A DNA stretch of 13,464 bases from Phoronis ovalis (lineage: Eukaryota; Phoronida; Phoronidae): contig JAOXYB010038028.1 of assembly GCA_028565635.1 (NCBI GenBank), forward strand, positions 1 through 13,464, read 5' to 3'. The translations under genes and the position numbers were made by a program. The notes under the pieces are model-generated. The model was not told the DNA's origin. It did not search any database and saw only the letters and a list, made by a program, of their open reading frames with translations. Positions 1 through 7,983 of the stretch are shown in pieces (positions within the stretch are counted from its first letter, which is position 1; the number at the start of each line of letters is the position of its first letter).

Positions 1-104
1 ATGTATTATATTCTTTTCTAATGTAAAAAAACAATAATGTTAAAAAAATACCCTACACATTGGATGGGCATTAGACAAATGTCTTCTTAATTTTTGCACC
101 AGCT

Positions 105-245
105 CCCTACGGCTTAATTGTCCGTAGGGTCATGGCCACCCATATCTCAAACCAGCTGAAGTTCAAAAACACTTACTTTCTTTTAAATTAAATAAATGAA
201 TTCCATCCAAAATTTTGCTTCTGTATATTCCTTGACTCTTCCGCT
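105..245. repeat. Diverged repeat, first copy
   Basis: This segment shares ordered blocks with 1203-1335: TAGGGTCATGGC, then TTCAAAAACACT, AATAAA, and CCAAAATT-TTG. It opens with a perfect 8-bp hairpin, CCCTACGG (105-112) and CCGTAGGG (122-129). The two copies flank the elements at 259-523 and 678-1055. Identity is low between blocks, so they are old copies. Confidence 0.45.
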
Positions 246-258
246 TGTTATACTGCCG

Positions 259-523
259 TATCTAGGGGGGGGCTATAGGACCCGCTATAAGGGGTTATTG
301 CGAGCAGCGAGCATTGCCTTGGTCTGTTAAGTGCAAGCATTGCCTTGGTCTGTTAAGTGCGAGCAGTGGGCATTGCCTGGTGGCGACCATTTTTTGTTAT
401 TTTTTTGGTTGTCGTTTTTTTTTGGTCGTTAATTGTTCTTGTTTAAGTGCGAGCAGCGAGCATTACCGATTTTTAAGTGCGAGCATTGTACTCTGGGGGT
501 ACCCCCTACCCCCTCATCTAGAT
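259..523. mobile_element. Short element with TAAGTGCGAGCAGCGAGCATT repeats and G/C-run ends
   Basis: The left end TATCTAGGGGGGGG and right end ACCCCCTCATCTAGATA are inverted around a TATCTAG core. Between them, about five copies of TGCGAGCAGCGAGCATT (or shortened forms such as TGCAAGCATT) occur, near 299, 331, 358, 448 and 478, often preceded by TTAAG. No protein resemblance was seen. The general design matches the elements at 678-1055, 5115-5581 and 6067-6412, but the internal repeat differs. Confidence 0.55.
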
Positions 524-677
524 AACTTGATCAAAGCTTCGACAACAGATCAGCATAAAATCCAAAATGCACTCCTTAAAGGTTTGTTCATCCATTGCAT
601 GGATATTACGCTGTTGTGCATGCGTGAAGGCTAGTAGAACTTCGGCTCATTTGAGATCAGATGCGGCTAGGACTAGG

Positions 678-1055
678 CCCGGGGGGGACTCAAGTTATTT
701 TCTGGTGGGGGTGTGCTACCCAGTTGAACATTTTGGATTTGGATTGTATTCTTCTTCTGCATTTTTTTGGATTGCTACCTTAAAGATATTCAAAAATTTG
801 GATTGCTACCCACTGATTACAGATAATAATTTGGATTAATTTTAGGTTTGTATCCATAAATAAATTTTTGGAATTTGGTTTGTATCAGTAAGTTTGCGTA
901 AAAATGGATTGCTATACTCAAATGTTTTAAATTTTGGATTAATGCTACCCTTCTATTTCACAAAATTTGGATTGGGTTTGCTACCACAAGGCAAAATTTT
1001 GGATTGGGTTCCGTGGCACAACCACGTAGTCAAAAAACCTTGAGTGCCCCCCTGG
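678..1055 (+). mobile_element. Minisatellite-bearing element, copy A (TTGGATTGCTACC family)
   Basis: It starts CCCGGGGGGGACTCAAG and ends CCTTGAGTGCCCCCCTGG, imperfect inverted ends. The interior is a degenerate array of the motif TTTGGATTGCTACCC with diverged forms (GGTTTGTATC, GGATTGGGTTTGCTACC). It aligns over nearly its whole length with the reverse complement of 5115-5581. Flanks GGACTAGG (670-677) and GGACTTGG (1056-1063) may be an 8-bp target duplication with one mismatch. It has no coding capacity. Confidence 0.75.
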
Positions 1056-1100
1056 GGACTTGGTAGGGTTGTGCTTACCATGCTTATATTAGTCTTTCAT

Positions 1101-1180
1101 GATATATATATATATGTGTGTGCGTGCATGTGTGTGTACATACATTCATACAATGACATATATACATACATACAATGACT
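1101..1180. repeat. TA/TG microsatellite and CATA-rich tract
   Basis: A run of alternating AT (1102-1115) passes into TG/CG dinucleotides, then two copies of ACATACATACAATGAC-like sequence. A simple repeat, likely length-polymorphic. Confidence 0.85.
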
Positions 1181-1202
1181 GTCACAACATTACTATCGCT
1201 TG

Positions 1203-1335
1203 CCTACGACCAAGCGTTAGGGTCATGGCACAGATAATGTAGAAGTTAGCCTCTTTCAAAAACACTCCCAAAAAATTCAATAAATTCAAACCAAAATTGT
1301 TGTCTTGTTTGTCTCTGATACTCCTTCTTGCCATC
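1203..1335. repeat. Diverged repeat, second copy
   Basis: Second copy of the family at 105-245, in the same orientation. The leading hairpin is decayed here (CCTACG...CGTTAGG). No function can be assigned. Confidence 0.45.
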
Positions 1336-1825
1336 TTGGGTTATCTGTCACTATAAGCTGATTAATACTCCTCAAGGTGACTTTTAGCAATAAAGTCTGG
1401 TCCGGTTTGCTTAACCTTATTTTCAGTTTGCTAAAAAACCTGATTGCTAATTTTATGGGTATTGCAAAAATGGTATGTTTTAGCCCTAAAACCAGATCAA
1501 CTCGATCTGCTTAGTATATATTTAATCAAAAAACTGTCTCCATTCTGCTAATTAGATCAAAAACTGCGGATCCCCTCTGCTAGTTTGGTAAAAAAAGCTG
1601 GATTCACTGTTGCGGCACATTCCTTATAGACGCCGGGAACCATATTTAGAACAATATAGACACAAAAAACAAATATCTTGTGCTGCATCCATTTTAGACT
1701 GCTCATGCAGACTCTACTGTCTGAATTTGTTTTTATTTTAGTAATAATTCTTGTTTTCATAATTTACATAGGCCGTAAGGATGAATGCATGTTAAACAAA
1801 CACTGTTTTAATTAATTTTTTTCAG
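1336..1825. other. Upstream non-coding DNA or 5' intron of the DUSP3-like gene
   Basis: AT-rich sequence ending in the acceptor at 1825. Scattered CTGCTA/GTTTGCTAA words give a vaguely repetitive look (about 1395-1600). I see no exon. A minus-strand open frame at 1557-1760 has no recognisable protein character. Confidence 0.5.
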
Positions 1826-1849
1826 TTAATTTTATCCCATTATTATAAT

Positions 1850-1986
1850 ATGACCACAGAAAATGAAGAGACAAAGTGTACACTGCAGGAACTGACTAAC
1901 ATCATCACAGCACCATCTGGTGGTTTAACTATGTTGCCTAATGATGCTTTCAATGAAGTGTATCCTGGCATTTATATTGGAGAGGA
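1850..1986 (+). CDS. dusp3: DUSP3-like coding exon 1
   Basis: The exon encodes residues 1-45 plus two bases of codon 46. It ends at a GTAAGT donor (1987). An acceptor with a T-rich tract (TTTTTTTCAG, ending 1825) lies 24 bases before the ATG, so the first 24 bases of this exon are probably 5' UTR and a non-coding first exon lies further upstream. Confidence 0.9.
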
Positions 1987-4696
1987 GTAAGTTGTGGACA
2001 ATCATTTAGGTTTAGGGATTCAAGATTCCCAGATTATTAGTTGAATATATTGTGCAATCCGTAGAATGTAAATCGTTTAACTAGTGTAGTGCATCTTTGT
2101 TAAACATTGGGTATGGAGCGCATATATGTAGAGCAATATTAAAGCTATGGGTTAATATCCAGTCCAAACTGCAAAAAAGTCACTAAAGCCACTATCAATC
2201 CCTTGTATCCATAATGTTCCAGTAGTATTGTACAGTAGGGTTGTGTATGAATAGATCATTTTTGAGATTTTTGGAGTGGACAGTAATGCCGACCCCTTTG
2301 GATGTTAGCAAATGATAGCAAAACAATAAGTCAGTTAGGTATTACGTATCTATAGTGTTTATGGGTATTTTGTCATGTTTTAAAGCATTATTTATTGGAA
2401 AGATACATATTAGGAAATCTTGTTACTTAAATATCCACAAAGCATCAGTGTAATATGATAATCGGTACTGAAACATTGTATCTATAAAATTTTTCGACAC
2501 CAGTATTTCTAGCATTTATATGCAGAACCATACTAACCTTTTATAAAAATTAATATATAACTTAGATTCACTTGGTAGCATCAACGTTTCAAAAATTATG
2601 AAAATCAAACTTGATATACTTACTATAGTTGACTTAAAAAAAAGATTGGACACATTTTAAGAATTAACACTGAACAACAGGTGCGTTGGTACTTGTTGAG
2701 TCTTAGAGTAAGGACATTCCTAGCATTAACCTTACAATGTTCTTTTGTAGATCAATCGCCAAGAATTATGCTGGTTTGAAACGCCTTGGTATCACACATG
2801 TGCTAAATGCTGCCATGGGTCAGGATAAATTCTATCATGTCAATACGAATGAAAAGTATTACAGCAGAACTAACATTCAGTTTTATGGAGTTGAAGCAAT
2901 TGACCATGACAGCTTTAATATGTCACCATATTTTGATGAATGTTCCTCATTCATTGGCGAGGCACTGAAAACAAGTGGTAAATATTGATTTCAAACATGT
3001 ATTCACTAAAAAGTTTGTTGTTATACAAATAAAAGTTTAAAGTAAAATATTTTTAGGCACAAATTCTGCCTCTCTTGTTTGAAAATATAAGTTAAATATG
3101 GTGACAGGAAATAATGTGCAAAATTTTGTTTACGTAAAATAGAATAATTGTCTTTACATCATCACAATAGGCGTTCATTTAAATGGTATGGTAACAATAG
3201 TGTTTATTTTTACGAACACGCTTGTATCTGGGTGTAAAATTAATTGAAACCATGTGCGTAACTTTCCCATTATAATAAAAGCTTGAACAGCAGAATAATT
3301 ACAAAATGTGCTGAAATGTATTAAACGATGCATATGAAATAGAAACATATAACGTAATCTGCCTACAACAGCAAATAACCAGAAATTATAATAAAACGTA
3401 TACCCCTGCAAGCATCTCTTTTTCTCATTCACAGTAACTCTAAATGATTTGCTGCAAGAATTTTCCGTACTCCCTCTATGCAGTGAATTGTGATTCTCGT
3501 GGGGATATTGCTCATAGGCTATCTGTATTATATTTTTTGTTTTTTAGCAAAGAAAATCAAAAAAGCGCATGCTAGTATTTACCCAAATAATACAAAAACT
3601 ATTTCAAACAAGCTCTCCAAATAAATTGAATACTGTCCGGTTTTTGATTACATTAAGTTTAGAAAGTTGCGTTTCTATTTTTATTTCTAAATAATTATGT
3701 TAAAATTCAATTCAACATCATTCATGATATTTTGTGTCATGTAAATAGTATTCCATATGACGCAAACAAAAAACATGTGAGAGGCATTTACGAACCACTT
3801 GCTTTCTCTCTCTCTCTCTAGTCGGCTAAGGCCGGAATCCTGGTGAGTTTAGCCCATTCTTGCTTTTTAGTGAAATTCTATTAGTCTCATCCAGGTTATG
3901 AAAAACGGTATTTACAAAATGATTTTATAAAAACCTGTATTTGTTATTTGTCTAATTTTTTTTTAAATGTATTAAAATAGATTTCAATAAAACATATCGT
4001 GAAAAAACAAATTCAGATATTATATACTCATTTAAATCCACCTGTTCTATGTTGTGTTGTTTTTAATGAAAATTTGTACTTCCCATAAAAATTGTTTAGA
4101 ATAAATTTAATCAGAAAATGTTCTATTGTTTTTAATTATATGCATATTTCGATAGATTTTAGCATGTGATATTTTATAACACCAGGGCTTTTCCTGTGCC
4201 CTTTTTTGACAAAAATAGCTTATAACTGCTAGGGACTTTTCCAATGATGTGAACACTTGGGTAATTCCATTTCTATTCCAAAAAATTAATTCTTGTAATA
4301 ATTAAAAAAAATGAATTTATTTCTTGTGTTCACATAGACAGGTTCAAAATATAATAAGTACCTTTAAATGATATTCGCCTATTTATATAAGTACCATTTG
4401 TATTTAGATAATATTCTGCCTTTGTGTGCTATTTGTAATATACATTTACATCCAAATATTTTGTTTCAGGAAAAATCCTTGTTCATTGCCGTCAGGGTGT
4501 CAGTCGTTCGACGACATTGGTGCTGGCATATTTAATGATGTATAAACATATGACGGTGCAGGATGCAACAAGGCTTGTTAGAGACATGCGCGAGATTTGT
4601 CCTAATGATGGATTCTTACTACAGCTTATAAACCTGAATGAAAAATTGCATAATCAAGGACACTATGATAAGAAACTAAGCTCAGAAAAGACTTGA
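1850..4696 (+). CDS. dusp3: DUSP3 (VHR)-like dual-specificity phosphatase, three coding exons, complete
   Basis: Joining 1850-1986, 2751-2977 and 4470-4696 gives one uninterrupted 196-residue frame ending in TGA. Human DUSP3 has 185 residues. The protein is an atypical dual-specificity phosphatase that removes phosphate from Tyr and Ser/Thr; vertebrate members act on ERK, JNK and STAT proteins in cytosol and nucleus. Seen here: a short helical N-terminus (TLQELTNII, residues 11-19), the [10 protein letters not shown] strand (35-44), [10 protein letters not shown] (58-67), the likely general-acid Asp97 in AIDHDSF, and the P-loop HCRQGVSRS with nucleophile Cys128 and Arg134. Then come AYLMM (Tyr142 matches a regulatory Tyr of human DUSP3) and PNDGFL. 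All catalytic residues are present, so it should be active. The C-terminal tail is somewhat longer than in human and is charged. The start ATG has A at -3 and matches the family's N-terminal length. No MAP-kinase-binding rhodanese domain precedes it, which excludes typical MKPs. Nearest alternatives are other small atypical DUSPs (DUSP13, 26, 27). Confidence 0.93.
1987..2750 (+). other. Intron 1 of the DUSP3-like gene
   Basis: A 764-bp AT-rich GT-AG intron. I see no open frame, structured RNA or clear repeat inside it. Confidence 0.85.
2751..2977 (+). CDS. dusp3: DUSP3-like coding exon 2
   Basis: Acceptor TTCTTTTGTAG ends at 2750 and the GTAAAT donor starts at 2978. The exon completes Glu46 and encodes the phosphatase core up to residue 121, including [10 protein letters not shown] and the loop with Asp97. 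It enters with two codon bases already used and leaves with one, which fits both neighbouring exons exactly. Confidence 0.92.
2978..4469 (+). other. Intron 2 of the DUSP3-like gene
   Basis: A 1,492-bp AT-rich GT-AG intron. It contains a short CT microsatellite at about 3805-3820, which sits next to a GC-richer patch (GGCTAAGGCCGG). No coding sequence was recognised on either strand. A minus-strand open frame at 3175-3432 resembles no protein and looks like chance. Confidence 0.85.
4470..4696 (+). CDS. dusp3: DUSP3-like coding exon 3 with the active site
   Basis: Acceptor TATTTTGTTTCAG ends at 4469. The exon begins by completing Gly122 and at once encodes [13 protein letters not shown], the PTP signature with Cys128 and Arg134. 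It then encodes the C-terminal helices and stops at TGA 4694-4696. An exon break just before the P-loop fits a DUSP3-like gene layout. Confidence 0.95.
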
Positions 4697-4840
4697 GGAA
4701 CAATATTCATTATATAGTTAATTATTGTTACAAACTTGTGTCAGAAATGTTTAAGATTTTGTAGATAGTTGTACAATTTTTGGAGATGCCCCATGGCTTA
4801 AATATACTTTTGTCTATAAAATAAAGTTTTGCAAACCTTA
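4697..4840 (+). terminator. 3' UTR and poly(A) signal of the DUSP3-like gene
   Basis: A perfect AATAAA hexamer lies at 4820-4825, about 125 bases after the stop codon, and is followed by T/G-containing sequence. Cleavage is expected about 15-25 bases further on. This makes a short 3' UTR. The exact cleavage site cannot be read from sequence. Confidence 0.75.
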
Positions 4841-4859
4841 TGATTCTATGGTAATTATC

Positions 4860-5114
4860 ATTAATAAGTAGAAGCTAAAAGCAACCCTTTATTAGTATAA
4901 GTTTTACTGTCTCCTAGAATAGATATTTACATTTATTTAATATATATATAAGTTTTATAAAATTGCTTCTATTCGCAATTCTGGCTCTGTATATTTAATG
5001 CGGTAAGGTAAAATCGTATATATTTCAATTTTAGAATATTTTTTATTATTGATGTGAGAACACATTTTATGAGTTGAAATCCCTCATCAAAAATAGACTG
5101 TTCAGGCACCAATT
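4860..5114. other. Intergenic spacer after the DUSP3-like gene
   Basis: AT-rich DNA with a short TA run near 4940-4950. Nothing else is supported. Confidence 0.6.
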
Positions 5115-5581
5115 CCCAGGGGGTCTCAAGGTTTTTTGACTGCGGGGATGTGCCTCGGAACCAATCCAAAATCATGATTTTAGCTTGTGGTAACAAACCC
5201 AATCCAATTTTTTGGAATTTTAGGGTAGCAATCCAAATTTTATGAAATGTAAGGGTAGCAATCCAAATTTTGTGAAATGTAAGGGTAGCAATCCAAATTT
5301 TGTGAAATATAAGGGTAGCAATCCAAATTTTGTGAAATATAAGGGTAGCAATCCAAATTTTTATGCAAACTGACTGGTACAAACCAAATTCCAAAATTTA
5401 TTTATGGATACAAACTTAAAATTAATCCAAATTATTTTCTGTAAGCAGTGGGTAGCAATCCAAACTTTGAATATCTTTCCTGTTGCAATCCAAAAAACTG
5501 CAGCAAGAAGTATACAATCCAAATCCAAAATTTTCAACTGGGCTGCACACCCCCACTAAAAATAACTTGAGTACCCCCGGG
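5115..5581 (-). mobile_element. Minisatellite-bearing element, copy B (inverted relative to copy A)
   Basis: On the minus strand it begins CCCGGGGGTACTCAAGTTATTTT and ends CCTTGAGACCCCCTGGG. It follows copy A motif by motif, including GGATTTGGATTGTAT, CCACTG-TTACAGA-AATAATTTGG and GTATCCATAAATAAATTT. Copy B carries an expanded internal array that copy A lacks. CCAATT occurs on both sides (5109-5114 and 5584-5589), a weak candidate for a target duplication. It lies downstream of the DUSP3-like poly(A) signal. Confidence 0.78.
5222..5361 (-). repeat. 30-bp tandem repeat, about 4.7 copies
   Basis: Units start at 5222, 5252, 5282, 5312 and 5342, each AGGGTAGCAATCCAAATTTT followed by a short variable part (TGTGAAATRTA). 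The copies are nearly identical, differing at one or two positions. Because 30 is divisible by three, the minus strand stays open and spells a 10-residue repeat (IWIATLTFHK). This is an artefact of the array, not a protein gene. Confidence 0.92.
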
Positions 5582-6066
5582 CGCCAATTATGGCTATTGT
5601 TGTTTTAAAAAAAAGACCAGCAATGGGGATGTAACAGCCCCGAAACAGCATTCATTATTTACATATTTCAAGTTAATATCTTTAAACATCTGTACGTAAA
5701 GTGTTAGTAAACTCGGCCGGGACCAAAAAGAAACCTTGTTTAACCGACGAGACCGCTTCAAATTTTGGCGAATTAACTATTAAACTAGATCTAGTGGTGA
5801 TGGTGGTGGTGGTCCACTACTCTAACACAAAATTGTGATTTTGAGTTCGAATTAATTTAGACAATAATGATCAATAATGGTGACTATGACCCCCTAGCGG
5901 TGATGATGGTGGTTGTTGAGGTGGTGTAATAAATAGATGTCAAATCATCAAAACTTATTTGCGCTACCAACATAATATATCTTTCAGCAAGACTCTACTA
6001 TCAACTATCATTATATAGTTTGACTACAGTACATGTACTATTCTTATAATCAAGCTGTGGTATTGT
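5582..6066. other. Intergenic DNA with GGT/GAT-rich tracts
   Basis: It contains GTGGTGATGGTGGTGGTGGT (5794-5813) inside the small inverted repeat TAGTGG...CCACTA (5792-5819), and a second G/T-rich tract (5898-5929, GGTGATGATGGTGGTTG...). No gene is recognised. Confidence 0.6.
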
Positions 6067-6412
6067 CCCGGGGGTGCTGTCATTCAAAGTCGCTATATAT
6101 GTGCCGCCCAATGCAGCCGCATTTACCACGTCACAGGGTGTTTTTCAAGTTTCTCAAAGCTTTATTTACCACAGGATGTACTTTTCTTGTTAGATATTTA
6201 CCACATGGTATATTTTCAAATAAATATTCGTTTACCAAATTTATTTATCACAGGATATATAATTTACAAGTGAATATTACACAGGGTATCTATTTCGGGA
6301 GAGTTATTTACAGCAGGGTATATTTTTCATGTTTTTTCGTTTACGACAGGGTATATTTTTGGTGACCTTTAATTACCACAGAGTCGTGGTTTTTTACCCT
6401 GGGCCGCACACC
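6067..6412. mobile_element. Related element with a TTTACCACAGGGTAT minisatellite core
   Basis: The left end, CCCGGGGGTGCTGTCATTCAAAG then GTGCCGCCCA (6101-6110), and the right end, TGGGCCGCACAC (6400-6411), are inverted to each other. They resemble the ends of the 5115-5581 element (CCCGGGGGTACT, GTGTGCAGCCCA). The interior has about eight degenerate copies of a 30-35 bp unit built on TTTACCACAGGGTATATTTTT. The open frame across it reflects the repeat. Confidence 0.65.
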
Positions 6413-6466
6413 TCTAAGCTACCAACTTTTTTCAATGTTATTTTGCGACATCGTGAGTAGTAACCA

Positions 6467-6517
6467 CCTGCTTTGCACCTGCTTTGCACCTGCACCCGCA
6501 CTCGCACTCGCACCTGC
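6467..6517. repeat. CACCTGC-type tandem repeat
   Basis: CACCTGCTTTG occurs in tandem, followed by CACCTGCACCCGCACTCGCACTCGCACCTGC. This is an 11-bp unit beside a 6-bp (CACTCG/CACCTG) unit, a GC-rich minisatellite in otherwise AT-rich DNA. Confidence 0.8.
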
Positions 6518-7479
6518 ATTACTGGAGTCATAAACAAAAATATGCGATCGACAGCTACGATATATACCGTACATGATAAATTAAAACAAAATTACCTTAT
6601 TAACCGGGCTTAGTAACCTTTAAGACCAATTGAGTAAAATAATAATTGGAAACGACGCCAACGACACCTGGTTGAGACCTTATTATTTATCTCATAACTA
6701 ATTAAAAGATTATGATCTAATTGACCTAGCCACCAAATTAATTACTCTTTCTTTAAAACTGCTAGAGTTATAACTATTAAAAATGTTGTGCTCGACGGTA
6801 CTAGCGGTGGAGCCATTTTGCACCACTATATTTTGCAGACAATTAAGAAACTTATCATATCCTGCTTTTATCAGGGTGCCTTGGAGCTTTGAGGAAAAGA
6901 AAATAACCGCGATTTTTCACTTGTGCAACTGGGTAAGAATGTGAACACTAATGTTGGCTGTAATCTCATCCAAAAGCAAAATTAGTTGCAAAGCATAATG
7001 TTAAGTATTTTAGCATCTCATTAAACGATAAACATTAAAATCAAATATCAGCAACTGTTAATTTGTAATTAGGTGCCAAATGTTGAAAACGCCTGGCTAT
7101 ATACAGCGAATAGAATTAATGATATTAAAAATTGTCCCTAGCTGCAATCATATTAACTGCTGGTTAGAAAAGTTATTTTTTGTTCTATCAAATATGGTGC
7201 AAATTTGCAATCTCTATCCGATAATCTGGCCTAAATGAAAAAAAAGAGCTGTCCACATTGGTTTCAGTCAGTTCATTAAAGTACGTCAATACCTTTATCA
7301 GACTCCAAATTTGCTTTGCTTTTGTTACAAAATGAATAGCATTTTAAAGCTAAAATAAAAATATCTGGTTTGCATCCCGGGGTTTGCATTTTGCTTTATT
7401 TAAGAACAAATCAGCAACTCATTTTTTTGCCACCGTTATGTTCGCCAACGCTCACGGTCTAGTGCTATCTGATTGAAGG
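6518..7479. other. Intergenic DNA upstream of the ODAD1-like gene
   Basis: About 960 bp of AT-rich sequence with no open frame, repeat or RNA gene that I can support on either strand. It may hold distal regulatory sequence. Confidence 0.5.
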
Positions 7480-7504
7480 CAGTGAATGGGATCATCGCAT
7501 TTTG

Positions 7505-7518
7505 CCAGCAGATGGCGC
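7505..7518 (+). promoter_or_regulatory. CTCF-core-like motif
   Basis: CCAGCAGATGGCGC matches the published CTCF core CCASYAGRKGGCRS at all 14 positions. CTCF is present in most bilaterians. The site sits 15 bases from a CRE in a promoter-like island. Binding is not shown by sequence alone. Confidence 0.5.
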
Positions 7519-7533
7519 GTGTGTTACAAAGGA

Positions 7534-7541
7534 TGACGTCA
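7534..7541. promoter_or_regulatory. CRE palindrome (CREB/ATF site)
   Basis: TGACGTCA is a perfect full-length cAMP-response element. Such sites are typically within about 200 bp of a transcription start, which fits the proposed promoter of the downstream gene. Confidence 0.6.
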
Positions 7542-7789
7542 CAAATAGTCTTGGCAGCATCTACATTTGTATATCTCAACAGACGAGCAGACGAATAATC
7601 CTTAAATCATAAAGTAAGTATTCAGAACATTCAGCAGTCTGCTTAATAGTTAAAGTAGCATGCTGACATGTGTTACCGTCGGGATGTATTCAGGAACGGC
7701 ATTTTCTGAGTAGTTAAAGTTTAAAGGTTTCACGAAACTATCTTCTTAATTCATGATTGTCAATATTAAAAAGTTGGCTGCAACAAACA

Positions 7790-7800
7790 AAGATGGCGGC
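7790..7800 (+). promoter_or_regulatory. YY1-like motif
   Basis: AAGATGGCGGC matches the long YY1 consensus. YY1 sites of this kind usually lie just downstream of transcription starts, so this could mark a second, alternative start for the ODAD1-like gene about 180 bases after the strong donor. It might also be chance. Confidence 0.4.
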
Positions 7801-7983
7801 GGATCTGCATTACTCACTTTGAAGCAACAGAACATATAATTATGATTGTCTATCGCTTTGCACCGTCGCATATTTGTGCAGTTTTTTTTTTCAGAAGTTG
7901 CATAATTCCGTGCAAAAAGTGTTAACGAACTAACTTTTAAATATTTGTCTGTATAGTGTATTCGTTTAAGTGTTCAGTGTTTA

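Larger units (their letters stand above)
7480..7613 (+). promoter_or_regulatory. Probable promoter and non-coding first exon of the ODAD1-like gene
   Basis: This GC-richer island in AT-rich flanks holds a CTCF-core match (7505-7518), a perfect CRE palindrome (7534-7541) and a TATAT-containing stretch near 7569. It ends at a near-ideal donor, AAAGTAAGTA (GT at 7614). It lies about 1.05 kb upstream of the first ATG on the same strand. I infer a transcription start between about 7545 and 7600 and a short non-coding exon ending at 7613. The intron would end at the AG at 8649-8650. No transcript evidence is available. Confidence 0.5.

Noticed and set aside
314-839. Two overlapping + strand open frames
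   Set aside because: They run through the G/C-run elements and their repeats, change character with the repeats, and show no protein-like conservation.
3175-3432. 85-codon minus-strand open frame in DUSP3-like intron 2
   Set aside because: No recognisable domain or splice context; chance length in AT-rich intron DNA.
4969-5394. 141-codon minus-strand open frame with a repeated IWIATLTFHK peptide
   Set aside because: It is the 30-bp minisatellite read in its open frame inside a mobile-element copy. It has no start context, splice support or similarity to a protein.
5835-5860. GAGTTCGAATTAA, a tRNA B-box-like string
   Set aside because: No matching A-box, cloverleaf or acceptor stem can be drawn around it.
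6033-6365. 110-codon + strand open frame
   Set aside because: It is coextensive with the degenerate TTTACCACAGGGTAT array; its aromatic-rich composition follows from the repeat.
7400-7700. RFX X-box or FOXJ1 sites expected near a motile-cilium gene
   Set aside because: Only weak half-sites (for example GTTACCGTCGGGATG near 7670) were seen; none matches the full consensus well enough to report.
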